This document shows positions 38,227-45,624 of a DNA stretch of 64,000 bases, in pieces. The notes beneath the pieces are model-generated. The model did no database searches, had not been told where the DNA came from, and was given only the letters and a program-made list of their open reading frames with translations. How positions within the stretch are numbered: the first letter of the stretch is position 1; each line of letters starts with the position of its first letter. The position numbers and the translations under genes are program-made. This DNA comes from Bacteroidota bacterium (GTDB taxonomy: Bacteria > Bacteroidota > Bacteroidia > Sphingobacteriales > Sphingobacteriaceae), in assembly GCA_026224775.1 (NCBI GenBank), contig JAMFRP010000026.1, positions 248,001 to 312,000 on the forward strand, written 5' to 3'.

Positions 38227-39866
38227 TAATGCTGCCCGTGAGTATGCGTAACTTTAACATTATGGTGTTTAAGATTTTTCGCGTTAATATGCTTAACATG
38301 GCCTTTCGGGTCATTAAAGGTAACCTCCACTTTTGCCGGTGTGGTTGGATGAGTTCCGCTATTTACTTTTGGGGTTGCGTGTGGTGGAGGGGGCAGAGCA
38401 GGCTTTGATTTTCCTGCCGCCGGATCGTCCGAAACATCAGCACCAATATTTTGCCTAAATTTTAATATGCCATTTGCTGCGCCGTTTAAAAATCCTAAAC
38501 CCGGTATTTTTGATAAGATGCGCAGCATCTGCTCCAGCGGATAAAGTACAGAGTCAGCAATGGCAACACCAATCATTTTAATACCGGCCACAATTCCACC
38601 TGATGAAAAAGCATTTTTGATCTTGTCCCAATATTTTACAAAAGTCATAACCAGCGAAATCACCAGCCCCAACGGACCCATAATTACACTCACCGCCGCA
38701 CCCCACTGATGCCAATGTTTGGTAACTTCGTATACTAAGCCAATTAAGGCTGCTATACCTATTATAATCAATCCAACGGGGTTCGCATCCATAATAAGAT
38801 TCAAGGCACCCATAGCTGCATCCCATAACTGAATGGCATCCTTAACAGTGTCCACAACACCTGTTAATGTAGATGTTATATTCGAAAAATCACCAACATA
38901 CGTTGCTGCTTTTGAAATGAATGAGCTTAGTTGAGGATTTGCGTTCGTCCAATCGAGCATTTTATTAACTATTGGCGTTAAATCCCCACTCAGTTTTGAC
39001 AATACCGGCGGCAATATATTACCAACCGTTGTCGCAAAAGCCTGGACATTATTACTCGATAGCTTAAATTGCGAATTAGATGTACCCAACATAGCTTGCC
39101 CACCACCATTATTAGCTTGCTGTTTGAACTTTTTATTAGCTGTGCCAGTGAAAGGCGATGCGCCCGCAGATCCTTGTTTTCCTCCTAAAGCCTTGGCGCC
39201 GCTTAAGCCTAACTTAGTAGTGGCTTTATTTACACCTTCAAATGCCGGTACCATCCCGACAAGTTTTTTGATCAGGTCGTTCCCATCCTTACTACTCAAC
39301 TGTTGAAATACCTTTTGCATATCCTTGCTTGGTTTAAGCAATGCGGTAATAGAATCGGTAATCTCAGTATAAGCTTCCGATACAGGTCCCCCAACACTCT
39401 TCAATGCAGCTGTAATAGTACCAACCTTAGTCATCTGAAGCTCAAAGTCTTCAGCCGCTTTAGCAGCAGAAAGCAATGGGCCTGCAATTGTATTACCGGC
39501 ACTTGATGCCGATGCCCCGGTCTGCTTAGCATTCGGACTTACATTCCTCGCCGCTTTAGCAGCGTGAATCAATGGTTCTGCAATTGTATTACCGGCACTT
39601 AATGCCGATGCCCCGATATGCTTCGCATTCGGACTTACATTGCCTGCCGATTTGTTCAGGTCAGCATAATATTTCTGAGTTTTACTCTGAACCTTATCTA
39701 GACTGTTCCCCATTTTATCCAGCACGCCCGAAAAGTTGTCGAACGCGGTAACTATGGGAATAATTTTACTCTGAAACTTATCCAGGCTGTCGCCCATTTT
39801 ATCCAGCACGCCCGAAAACTTGTCGAACGCGGTAAATATGGGAGGAATAGTTAAAGTGGCAGCCAT
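38226..39866 (-). CDS. Tape-measure protein with tandem internal duplications
   Basis: A 546-residue protein that sets tail length. The N-terminus has two consecutive tandem duplications: a 28-residue unit (TAFDKFSGVLDKMGDSLDK / TAFDNFSGVLDKMGNSLDK, residues 12-62) and a 32-residue unit (NVSPNAKHIGASALSAGNTI / NVSPNAKQTGASASSAGNTI, residues 76-139). Two hydrophobic segments follow (NPVGLIIIGIAALIGLVYEV and MGPLGLVISLVMTFVKYW), as in other tape measures. The C-terminus is His-rich. By the usual 0.15 nm per residue, the tail would be about 80 nm. It follows the tail chaperone as expected. Confidence 0.82.
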   Translation of the reverse strand: MAATLTIPPIFTAFDKFSGVLDKMGDSLDKFQSKIIPIVTAFDNFSGVLDKMGNSLDKVQSKTQKYYADLNKSAGNVSPNAKHIGASALSAGNTIAEPLIHAAKAARNVSPNAKQTGASASSAGNTIAGPLLSAAKAAEDFELQMTKVGTITAALKSVGGPVSEAYTEITDSITALLKPSKDMQKVFQQLSSKDGNDLIKKLVGMVPAFEGVNKATTKLGLSGAKALGGKQGSAGASPFTGTANKKFKQQANNGGGQAMLGTSNSQFKLSSNNVQAFATTVGNILPPVLSKLSGDLTPIVNKMLDWTNANPQLSSFISKAATYVGDFSNITSTLTGVVDTVKDAIQLWDAAMGALNLIMDANPVGLIIIGIAALIGLVYEVTKHWHQWGAAVSVIMGPLGLVISLVMTFVKYWDKIKNAFSSGGIVAGIKMIGVAIADSVLYPLEQMLRILSKIPGLGFLNGAANGILKFRQNIGADVSDDPAAGKSKPALPPPPHATPKVNSGTHPTTPAKVEVTFNDPKGHVKHINAKNLKHHNVKVTHTHGQH

Positions 39867-39872
39867 TTATTT

Positions 39873-40052
39873 TTAGGTATAATTACTTTTTTGCTCCTCA
39901 TGTTGCTCCAAAACATCATTGTACCAGTATATCAGGCCAAAATGATCTTTGTTGTCGCAATACATGAGATCTACATAGGTCGGACTGGCCCACGGGTATG
40001 ATCGGCAAAGTGTTTTAATTACGCCGCCATAATCCTGTAACCAGTCTACATA
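39873..40052 (-). CDS. -1 frameshift extension of the tail-assembly chaperone
   Basis: The -1 frame after codon 141 of the chaperone is open for 59 codons and encodes YVDWLQDYGGVIKTLCRSYP ... YCDNKDHFGLIYWYNDVLEQHEEQKSNYT before TAA at 39873-39875. It has no start codon at its beginning and no gap to its neighbour. A run of five T (GTTTTTATG, just before the zero-frame stop) allows tRNA-Phe to slip back one base. Mu (gp41/42) and lambda (G/GT) tail chaperones use the same device. Fusion product about 200 residues. Confidence 0.65.
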   Translation of the reverse strand, partial: YVDWLQDYGGVIKTLCRSYPWASPTYVDLMYCDNKDHFGLIYWYNDVLEQHEEQKSNYT

Positions 40053-40474
40053 AAAACCGAACTCAGTTGATCGATGACACGTTCATCAAATTTGCTCGGA
40101 AACTTATCAAGCATAGCAACGGGCTGCCCTGTTAAATGGGCTTTAAGCTTATTAATCAATTTAAAGCTGTCATTCTTTAAATCAATACCCTTTGCAAGTT
40201 TTTCTTTCTCACTCGAGCGGATCCTGGTCACAAACGTAATTTTATCTAAGGCCAAACTTCCGTTATCGGTCATAATAGACTTTTTTAAAGTATAGGTAGG
40301 TACCTGTTCATCATCAAAAGTTAACAAGCCTAATTTTATCGCTTCTAAAACATCCGGATAATCCTCATTAAGTTTTTCATCGTTAATGGTTTTCTCCAAA
40401 TGATATTCAGCAAATACTTTTAACTCTTCAATGGCTACCTCCTCGGCTACCTTAACTTCATTTGTTATTTTCAT
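40046..40474 (-). CDS. Tail-assembly chaperone (Mu gp41-like)
   Basis: A 142-residue acidic/helical protein (EDYPDVLEAIKLGLLTFDDEQVPTYTLKKSIMTDNGSLALDKITFVTRIRSSEKEKLAKG...LKAHLTGQPVAMLDKFPSKFDERVIDQLSSVFM). It lies between the tube and tape-measure genes, the fixed place of tail chaperones, and its length and core match Mu gp41-type proteins. It would coat the tape measure before tube polymerisation. A programmed -1 frameshift at its 3' end is likely (see the 39873-40052 entry). Confidence 0.72.
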   Translation of the reverse strand: MKITNEVKVAEEVAIEELKVFAEYHLEKTINDEKLNEDYPDVLEAIKLGLLTFDDEQVPTYTLKKSIMTDNGSLALDKITFVTRIRSSEKEKLAKGIDLKNDSFKLINKLKAHLTGQPVAMLDKFPSKFDERVIDQLSSVFM

Positions 40475-40496
40475 AAATTATTAGATTTTAATTTAA

Positions 40497-40904
40497 TTAA
40501 GAGATCAGTTCCAGTAGCCCACCACCGGATACTTTCAGCTTTACTGAAGCAGTATTAGTGTCTGGGGTAATTTCGCCAACCGGTCTGCCGGTTCCTTTCC
40601 ATATGGCACCTGAGATATGGCTAAACGTCCATACGCCATCTTGGGGATGTCCCGCCATTGCGTTCAAAGTTCCCATCTCGTTATCCGATACAAAATCTAC
40701 CGCTATTGATCCTTCAATGCTCCAGCGCTTATTGTTTATTGTAACAATATTTACCCCGCCGCCAGTTACGCTATTAGCTTCATCATTCGAACGCAAACCA
40801 CCTTTATCAGGCGTAAAAGCCTCATTTGATTTTGGCGCATAACGAAAGCTGCCAAGTGGGTGCATGCAAGTCACCTCTGTAAAATCACCGCCTATATAAC
40901 CCAT
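40497..40904 (-). CDS. Tail tube protein (Mu gpM-like)
   Basis: A 135-residue protein (MGYIGGDFTEVTCMHPLGSFRYAPKSNEAFTPDKGG...WSIEGSIAVDFVSDNEMGTLNAMAGHPQDGVWTFSHISGAIWKGTGRPVGEITPDTNTASVKLKVSGGG). Size, strand-rich pattern and position directly after the sheath match Mu gpM tail tubes, which form the inner rigid tube. Confidence 0.78.
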   Translation of the reverse strand: MGYIGGDFTEVTCMHPLGSFRYAPKSNEAFTPDKGGLRSNDEANSVTGGGVNIVTINNKRWSIEGSIAVDFVSDNEMGTLNAMAGHPQDGVWTFSHISGAIWKGTGRPVGEITPDTNTASVKLKVSGGGLLELIS

Positions 40905-40962
40905 ATTTTTTTAATTTTAATGTCGTTTTTTATATTGATACTTGATACTAAATACTTGCTAC

Positions 40963-42486
40963 CTAAAATCCCGCTGTTGCTGTAGTGCTCTCAATCCTTG
41001 CAATACCCGTACGCTTATAGCTAAATGCGGTCTCAAATCTGTTTGGATTGGTACTTGACACCTGCACACTCAATGATGACTTGCTAAATGCAGGGTCATT
41101 GATCAATGCTGCCTGCGCCTGGTTATCGAAGTAATCATAAACTACCGCTTTCCACTGTGATGGCTTAATCGCATTCGCAGCAGTTGTAACCTGGTTATCA
41201 GCCACTATCACTTTATCATTCACATAAAGTGCCTGTAAAATGCTGTAACCATCTTTAATATTCCAGTCCAGGTTAAGGTTACGGCAATAGTTAAATTGCA
41301 ACGGAACTTCGCCCGCCGGGTGATAAGTAGTAACCAGGTCTTGTATTTGGTAAGCACCGTTAACCAGTGTTACTGTCGAACATCCAGCCTGTACCAATAA
41401 ATCCCGGTTGTTATATGATGCCATATCACCGATAGTATTGGTTGATGGTACCGGCATATCCGGGTAACTTTGCGCGTTAACATCAAGCTGCGGTGTATTC
41501 TGCATTGTAGGGCAAAACAAAGTAACCACATTGGCTGCAGCTTCCCAGTTCATACCTTCCGAACCCGGTGCAGGGCATAAAACATTTGTCACCTGACTAA
41601 TTCTTGCCGAAGCGTTCGTAATAGCAGTGAAGTCGGCAACATCTGATACTGTACTGCCAAAAAATGCCATAAAAGGCGTAAACACATCACCGGCATATTG
41701 CCCGGTAGGGTTTAAGTTATCTGGCACACCGTTAAATTCTTCCAGTTCAGCTAATGTTCCGCTATCACCGTACGGGTTTAAAACAGTCGTATACCAGGTG
41801 CTTTCAAATTGTGCTAAAGTAGCAGTCAAAGCCACTGCGCCTGCACCTGGGGTACTGAGTGTCTGAGCGTAAGTAACACCGGCAGCGTTACCACCATTGT
41901 CAATCGAAATATTAATATTGGTTGATGTAGCACCTGCCCAAACAGTGGTAAAGGTTACAACACCGGCAGCGGTAGTAACCGCAACAGGCGCGCCCAACAC
42001 TGCATTTATAGCGTTAGCTGCTTTGGTAGCTATTGCTGTTGGCGTATCACCAATGGCAACCGCGAAACTATAAGTCTGGTAATCAAGGTTATAACGGCCA
42101 TTGATAACAAAAGTATGCGTAGCATTTGCGGTAGCAGTTCCGGTTATCGTCCATTCAATTACCGTTTGCGAAGCGCCTTCAGCACTCAGCTGCGGCATTA
42201 CAAAAACAGGTATACCGCCAATTCCGTTCCCGCTAATCGGGAATAGTATCCGCGACATCTGGTGAATGGGGCTACCATAGCCATAAACCTGACCCGCTTG
42301 CGCTGCCGAGGTGATTTGTAATGCCTGTGTAGTAATACTACTCTGGTTGGCAACATTCGCCTCCCCAAACATTGCCACTATCTGCGGCAGGTTAGGCGTT
42401 TCATTGCTGAAAGAGCCTTTATTCAACTGGTAACCGCTCACGCGGCTCATCCTTTGTAATCCAATGGCTGTCGATATACTACTCAT
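40963..42486 (-). CDS. Contractile tail sheath protein (Mu gpL-like)
   Basis: A 507-residue sheath subunit. The N-terminus GLQRMSRVSGYQLNKGSFSNETPNLPQIVAMFGEANVANQ, a middle Ala/Thr-rich domain (about 130-220) and the C-terminus NLDWNIKDGYSILQALYVNDKVIVADNQVT...QWKAVVYDYFDNQAQAALINDPAFSKSSLSVQVSSTNPNRFETAFSYKRTGIARIES fit Mu gpL sheaths; the C-terminal domain is the most conserved. Its presence shows the tail is contractile. It is preceded by a 370-bp non-coding gap and followed by the tube. Confidence 0.9.
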   Translation of the reverse strand: MSSISTAIGLQRMSRVSGYQLNKGSFSNETPNLPQIVAMFGEANVANQSSITTQALQITSAAQAGQVYGYGSPIHQMSRILFPISGNGIGGIPVFVMPQLSAEGASQTVIEWTITGTATANATHTFVINGRYNLDYQTYSFAVAIGDTPTAIATKAANAINAVLGAPVAVTTAAGVVTFTTVWAGATSTNINISIDNGGNAAGVTYAQTLSTPGAGAVALTATLAQFESTWYTTVLNPYGDSGTLAELEEFNGVPDNLNPTGQYAGDVFTPFMAFFGSTVSDVADFTAITNASARISQVTNVLCPAPGSEGMNWEAAANVVTLFCPTMQNTPQLDVNAQSYPDMPVPSTNTIGDMASYNNRDLLVQAGCSTVTLVNGAYQIQDLVTTYHPAGEVPLQFNYCRNLNLDWNIKDGYSILQALYVNDKVIVADNQVTTAANAIKPSQWKAVVYDYFDNQAQAALINDPAFSKSSLSVQVSSTNPNRFETAFSYKRTGIARIESTTATAGF

Positions 42487-42858
42487 ATTTTTATGTTAAT
42501 TTTTTAATTTCTTTTTTAATCCCCTCTCTAATAGAAGGGTAGGGTATGTTCTACACCCAGTCTTGATTCAAGAATCAAGATTCTTGAATTTTTGATTTTC
42601 CGTCTTCCGTCTTCATCCTTCATTCCTTGAACCTTGATTCTCGAATCTTAATTATATTCTTTTCCGCGAGGCTGGCGCGAAGGGAACTAGCCTCCGGCCA
42701 TGGCTCCCGGCTCGGTCGCCATACTAAGCCTAATCGGAGTAATAATACCCCTGGGTACCACCCCGCTTTCTTGCGTATTAATTTCACTCAGTCTAACCCG
42801 TAGACATATGGTAACCTGGTATCTTTATTAAATTATTTCCGCTCTTCGCTCCTCTAAA
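42487..42858. other. Non-coding gap before the sheath gene, with a GC-rich unidentified segment
   Basis: No gene with a credible start is found. It contains a copy of the CCCCTCTC...GGGG spacer repeat (42518-42555), an inverted repeat TTGATTCAAGAATCAA (near 42561-42577), and a compact GC-rich island (about 42660-42830) unlike its AT-rich surroundings. On the minus strand the island has a 43-codon open stretch (...VRLSEINTQESGVVPRGIITPIRLSMATEPG...) without an ATG. It could be a remnant, a structured RNA or an unusual small gene. Confidence 0.5.
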
Positions 42859-43473
42859 CTATTGAGGTGTATTCAACGTGTATACATATCCTTTATCCGT
42901 CTCATCCAGTGTAACATTGGTGTCAATACCAAACAAACTGCTGGTCGGGAACAATTGCTGGCTCTCCTGTATTCTTACCGTAAAAGTAAGTACACCATGC
43001 CGCTCGTAATTTACATTTGCTTTTCCCTGAAAGTGATTCGTATTTATCTTCTCAACATAACTACCTCCAATTATACCCGGCGCAAAACCCAAATCTTTCG
43101 TTTTAGGGCTGCTCAGTATATAGGCACACATCGCCAAAAAGTGATGTAACCGTTTACCTGCGTCTAAACTACCCGTTGCAATATCCTCGCTCGATAGTCC
43201 TGTCGAATATACATGGATGTAAAAGTTCGTTTTACCCTGTCTATCCTGTTGCGTCCATTGGTTATACTCTGCGCGCCCAAAATTCACATTCACAATTACG
43301 ACTTCCGTTGTAGGATCAAAGGGCGTCAACCGTTCCTGGTAAACATTTACCGGATCTGTAAACGGTTGCAACGTTTGCTGATTGGTAAGCTCTATTGTAA
43401 GTAGCGCTCCAATCGCATCCCTCACCTGTTCAAACCCCGATGCTGGTATTATTTCCGTTATTACTGCCGCCAT
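42859..43473 (-). CDS. Tail terminator/completion-like protein (Mu gp37 position)
   Basis: A 204-residue protein (ITEIIPASGFEQVRDAIGALLTIELTNQQTLQ, VIVNVNFGRAEYNQWTQQDRQGKTNFYIHVYSTG, LGFAPGIIGGSYVEKINTNHFQGKANVNYERHGVLTFTVRIQE). The strand-helix pattern and position one gene upstream of the sheath fit tail terminator proteins, which cap the tube and in phages join it to the head. Here there is no head, so it would simply end tail growth. Family assignment is by position and pattern. Confidence 0.55.
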   Translation of the reverse strand: MAAVITEIIPASGFEQVRDAIGALLTIELTNQQTLQPFTDPVNVYQERLTPFDPTTEVVIVNVNFGRAEYNQWTQQDRQGKTNFYIHVYSTGLSSEDIATGSLDAGKRLHHFLAMCAYILSSPKTKDLGFAPGIIGGSYVEKINTNHFQGKANVNYERHGVLTFTVRIQESQQLFPTSSLFGIDTNVTLDETDKGYVYTLNTPQ

Positions 43474-43595
43474 CTTTAATTTTCAATTCTCAATCCTCTC
43501 ATCAGAGAGAAGGATAAGAGTATGTTCTACACCCAGTTTGGCTACTAAATACTAAGCCATAAATATCGCTTCCTGTAAAAGTGCCCTTGCCGACA

Positions 43596-43988
43596 TTATT
43601 TTCCAGCCGGAGCTTTTTTAGCAGGTAAAATTGCTGCCAAAGCTGTTTGCGCTTCAGTTAAAGTAGTGGTAGCAGCTGTAATCGCCTCAACCAATGGCTT
43701 TAATTCAACCTCGATAGCCTTAGGATTAGCTGTTTTAAAAGACTCTAAAGCACCCTGTGCAGTATTCAATCTTTCAGTCGCCACATCAACCGCCTTTTGT
43801 GCATCAGCAGCTTGCTGCTCAGCACTCTGGTTATCATCGGCAGTAGTTTCCGGTACTTCAGCAATAAGTCCATTTTCAATCAGATTTGCCGGGGTATCCG
43901 TTAACTGGTCAGCAGTAACAATAGCTCCTGATTTAGCCTTAACGTTGTTCTTTAACAACAAAGCAATAGGCAATACTTTATATTTCAT
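43596..43988 (-). CDS. Hypothetical protein, first gene of the sheath operon
   Basis: A 130-residue protein, with an N-terminal half like YKVLPIALLLKNNVKAKSGAIVTADQLTDTPANLIENGLI and a C-terminal Ala/Glu/Lys-rich coiled coil (AADAQKAVDVATERLNTAQGALESF...TTTLTEAQTALAAILPAKK). It starts 92 bp downstream of late promoter C. The first part resembles small proteins found before tail genes in Mu-like phages, but function is unknown. Confidence 0.55.
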   Translation of the reverse strand: MKYKVLPIALLLKNNVKAKSGAIVTADQLTDTPANLIENGLIAEVPETTADDNQSAEQQAADAQKAVDVATERLNTAQGALESFKTANPKAIEVELKPLVEAITAATTTLTEAQTALAAILPAKKAPAGK

Positions 43989-44079
43989 AATTTATGTTTT
44001 ACCTCCCGTTAAGGGGCTGTTTTTTTATCTTGATTCTCATCGCCATAAACCTTTCCCGATAAAGGTTAGTACATGTAAA

Positions 44080-44118
44080 CAAACTTAAAATATTAATTAT
44101 ACAAATTATCCAAAAACG
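44080..44118 (-). promoter_or_regulatory. Late promoter C
   Basis: On the minus strand, CGTTTTTGGATAATTTGTAT (44099-44118, one base different from the other copies) is followed at 23 bp by TAAGTTTG (44080-44087), a perfect TAnnTTTG. It drives the 43988-to-32945 operon (tail terminator, sheath, tube, tape measure, baseplate and fibres). Confidence 0.75.
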
Positions 44119-44125
44119 AAATAAA

Positions 44126-44377
44126 TTATGCGTGTACTGTCAAAGATTTGACAGTAAAGGAACCCAGTGCCCGCCAGATGGTACGATCGTCCTTATCAAA
44201 TTTCTTTTCCGCCTCAACTACAGCCTCACTCAATGTAATTTCCCTGGCATCAACCTGTTCATGTACCCATAAGTAAATCTCCCTATACGTAAACACCTTC
44301 ATACCAACAAGTCCCGCCCGGTACAGCGCCGACAAAGTCCCAGCATCATACAACGAATTAACTAAAGCTATATCCAT
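44126..44377 (-). CDS. Small helical protein, possible DNA-binding
   Basis: An 83-residue protein (MDIALVNSLYDAGTLSALYRAGLVGMKVFTYREIYLWVHEQVDAREITLSEAVVEAEKKFDKDDRTIWRALGSF). The ITLSEAVVEAEKKFDKDDRTIWRAL stretch has the spacing of a helix-turn-helix. It ends 8 bp before the motif of late promoter C and follows the first late promoters, so it could be a late regulator. No family name recognised. Confidence 0.5.
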   Translation of the reverse strand: MDIALVNSLYDAGTLSALYRAGLVGMKVFTYREIYLWVHEQVDAREITLSEAVVEAEKKFDKDDRTIWRALGSFTVKSLTVHA

Positions 44378-44518
44378 TCAAATTAAATTAAGCAAATCAA
44401 AATCCCCTCTCCAGAGGGTAAGGTGTGTGTGTTATACCATTCAGGTAACCAATATTCAAAAGGAGCCCATTAGCGGGTAACGATACCAACATAAAGTTAT
44501 CGATCGGCAATTTTACTT

Positions 44519-44935
44519 TTAACCAACCATAATCATAATCTGCTGACTAGGAAAATCCGTCGGACTATCTAATCCACTCAAAATCTTATTAACCGGATCA
44601 TATTGCAATGGCGACACCAATACGTAAGCACCAGTTCCAGCGCTATCCACATACGCGCTAATACTTTTAGGAAAAGCCGGTACTGAATATGCACTTAAAC
44701 TCACATAAAAATTTGGATCAGCACCAGCTATTGCCGAAGCTGTCAAATTAATAGCCGGCGTAGCAGTAGCAAGGGCAATCAATTGCCAATTAGTAGTATT
44801 AGTAACTACACTATTAACACCGCTGGTATTAATATACGTATTACCATCGGGCCCGGTCACCACCGTACCAACCCTAACCTTAAGCTGCGCGCTCCAGTTA
44901 AGGGCCTTATTCAATATTTTCGCTGATACTTGCAT
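44519..44935 (-). CDS. Hypothetical structural-type protein
   Basis: A 138-residue strand-rich protein (LNWSAQLKVRVGTVVTGPDGNTYINTSGVNSVVTNTTNWQLIALA ... SVPAFPKSISAYVDSAGTGAYVLVSPLQYDPVNKILSGLDSPTDF). It is the first gene behind tandem late promoters A and B. The composition is like small tail decoration or fibre domains. No named family recognised. Confidence 0.5.
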   Translation of the reverse strand: MQVSAKILNKALNWSAQLKVRVGTVVTGPDGNTYINTSGVNSVVTNTTNWQLIALATATPAINLTASAIAGADPNFYVSLSAYSVPAFPKSISAYVDSAGTGAYVLVSPLQYDPVNKILSGLDSPTDFPSQQIMIMVG

Positions 44936-45013
44936 TATAATATGTTTATTTATCCAATTTATTTATATAATGAGGGCAAACGCCTGGCAGAACACTAAGC
45001 TGAGAGTTTGGCC

Positions 45014-45121
45014 ATGAGCGCAGAAGCGATCGTTGTGGCTACTTTTGCAGCTAAGGTAAACGGCGTTAGCCCACTTGAATACCTTGAAAAAGTTAACTAT
45101 CAAATCAGTCTTGCTGCTTAA
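45014..45121 (+). pseudogene. 35-codon plus-strand ORF, possible IS66 transposase tail remnant
   Basis: MSAEAIVVATFAAKVNGVSPLEYLEKVNYQ... The A-K-x-N-G-x-x-P-x-x-Y-L pattern resembles the C-terminal end of IS66-type transposases. It lies inside the leader of late promoter B on the opposite strand. No inverted repeats or other transposase parts are seen; the match is short and may be chance. Confidence 0.25.
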
Positions 45122-45162
45122 ATAATCTACAATGGTACACTCCGGATAAAGGAATATGAAAA

Positions 45163-45200
45163 CAAATATAAAAATTATATATACAAACTATCCAAAAACG
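45163..45200 (-). promoter_or_regulatory. Late promoter B
   Basis: Minus-strand CGTTTTTGGATAGTTTGTAT (45181-45200) with TATATTTG (45163-45170) 22 bp after the TTG. It is the nearer of two tandem promoters before the gene starting at 44935, leaving a leader of about 220 nt. Confidence 0.75.
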
Positions 45201-45318
45201 CAAATTAAATTATTAAAAATGAAAAATAATTAAAAAAAGAAAGCCTGCTAAGCTGGCACTTGCAGGACTTTCAACCATTTTTAAACCTAAATAACACGGA
45301 GGGAAAATATACTGTGAT

Positions 45319-45356
45319 CAAATATAAACATATTATATACAAACTATCCAAAAACG
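45319..45356 (-). promoter_or_regulatory. Late promoter A
   Basis: Minus-strand CGTTTTTGGATAGTTTGTAT (45337-45356) with TATATTTG (45319-45326) 22 bp after the TTG; identical in spacing and boxes to promoter B, 156 bp further upstream. The piece between A and B has a CCTGC/GCAGG hairpin and no ORF. Confidence 0.75.
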
Positions 45357-45624
45357 AAAATAAATTTATCAATAGATTCAAATTTAAATGCGCGTAATGA
45401 CCAGACGGAAAAGCGGGTCATGGTGTTTTGCCTGCGGGATGAAGCTTTTTCTGTCTTGAATTATTCATCTGTTAATTGTTTTTTAAAAGTGTTCATGAGG
45501 TCGCTTCGTTTAGGTTTTGATTCTTTTTTTCAATACAAAACGGCGAAGCCCCTTTAGCTCCATCAAAAAAATAAGCACACCGCGAAAAACTACTAGCCCT
45601 GCCGCGGCAATGAGAGCTAATGAA
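45357..45624. other. Spacer between early and late regions
   Basis: 270 bp without a convincing gene on either strand. It separates the early leftward genes from the late promoters. A GC-richer part (45540-45612) may hold the terminator of the early transcript, but no clean hairpin with a T run is evident. Confidence 0.35.

Noticed and set aside
42770..42800. T-box-like sequence (GGGGTGGTACCC) on the minus strand
   Set aside because: It resembles the T-box antiterminator core, but no aminoacyl-tRNA or amino-acid gene follows, no stem I with a specifier loop is evident, and T-boxes are not expected in Bacteroidota.
22364..44935. Extracellular contractile injection system (PVC/Afp-like) or type VI secretion system
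   Set aside because: No AAA+ ATPase, LysM hub adaptor or other eCIS marker is present, and no TssJLM membrane complex, TssK or ClpV. Sheath, tube, gp46-48, gpN and gpP match Mu-type tails, and a lysis cassette and integrase are present.
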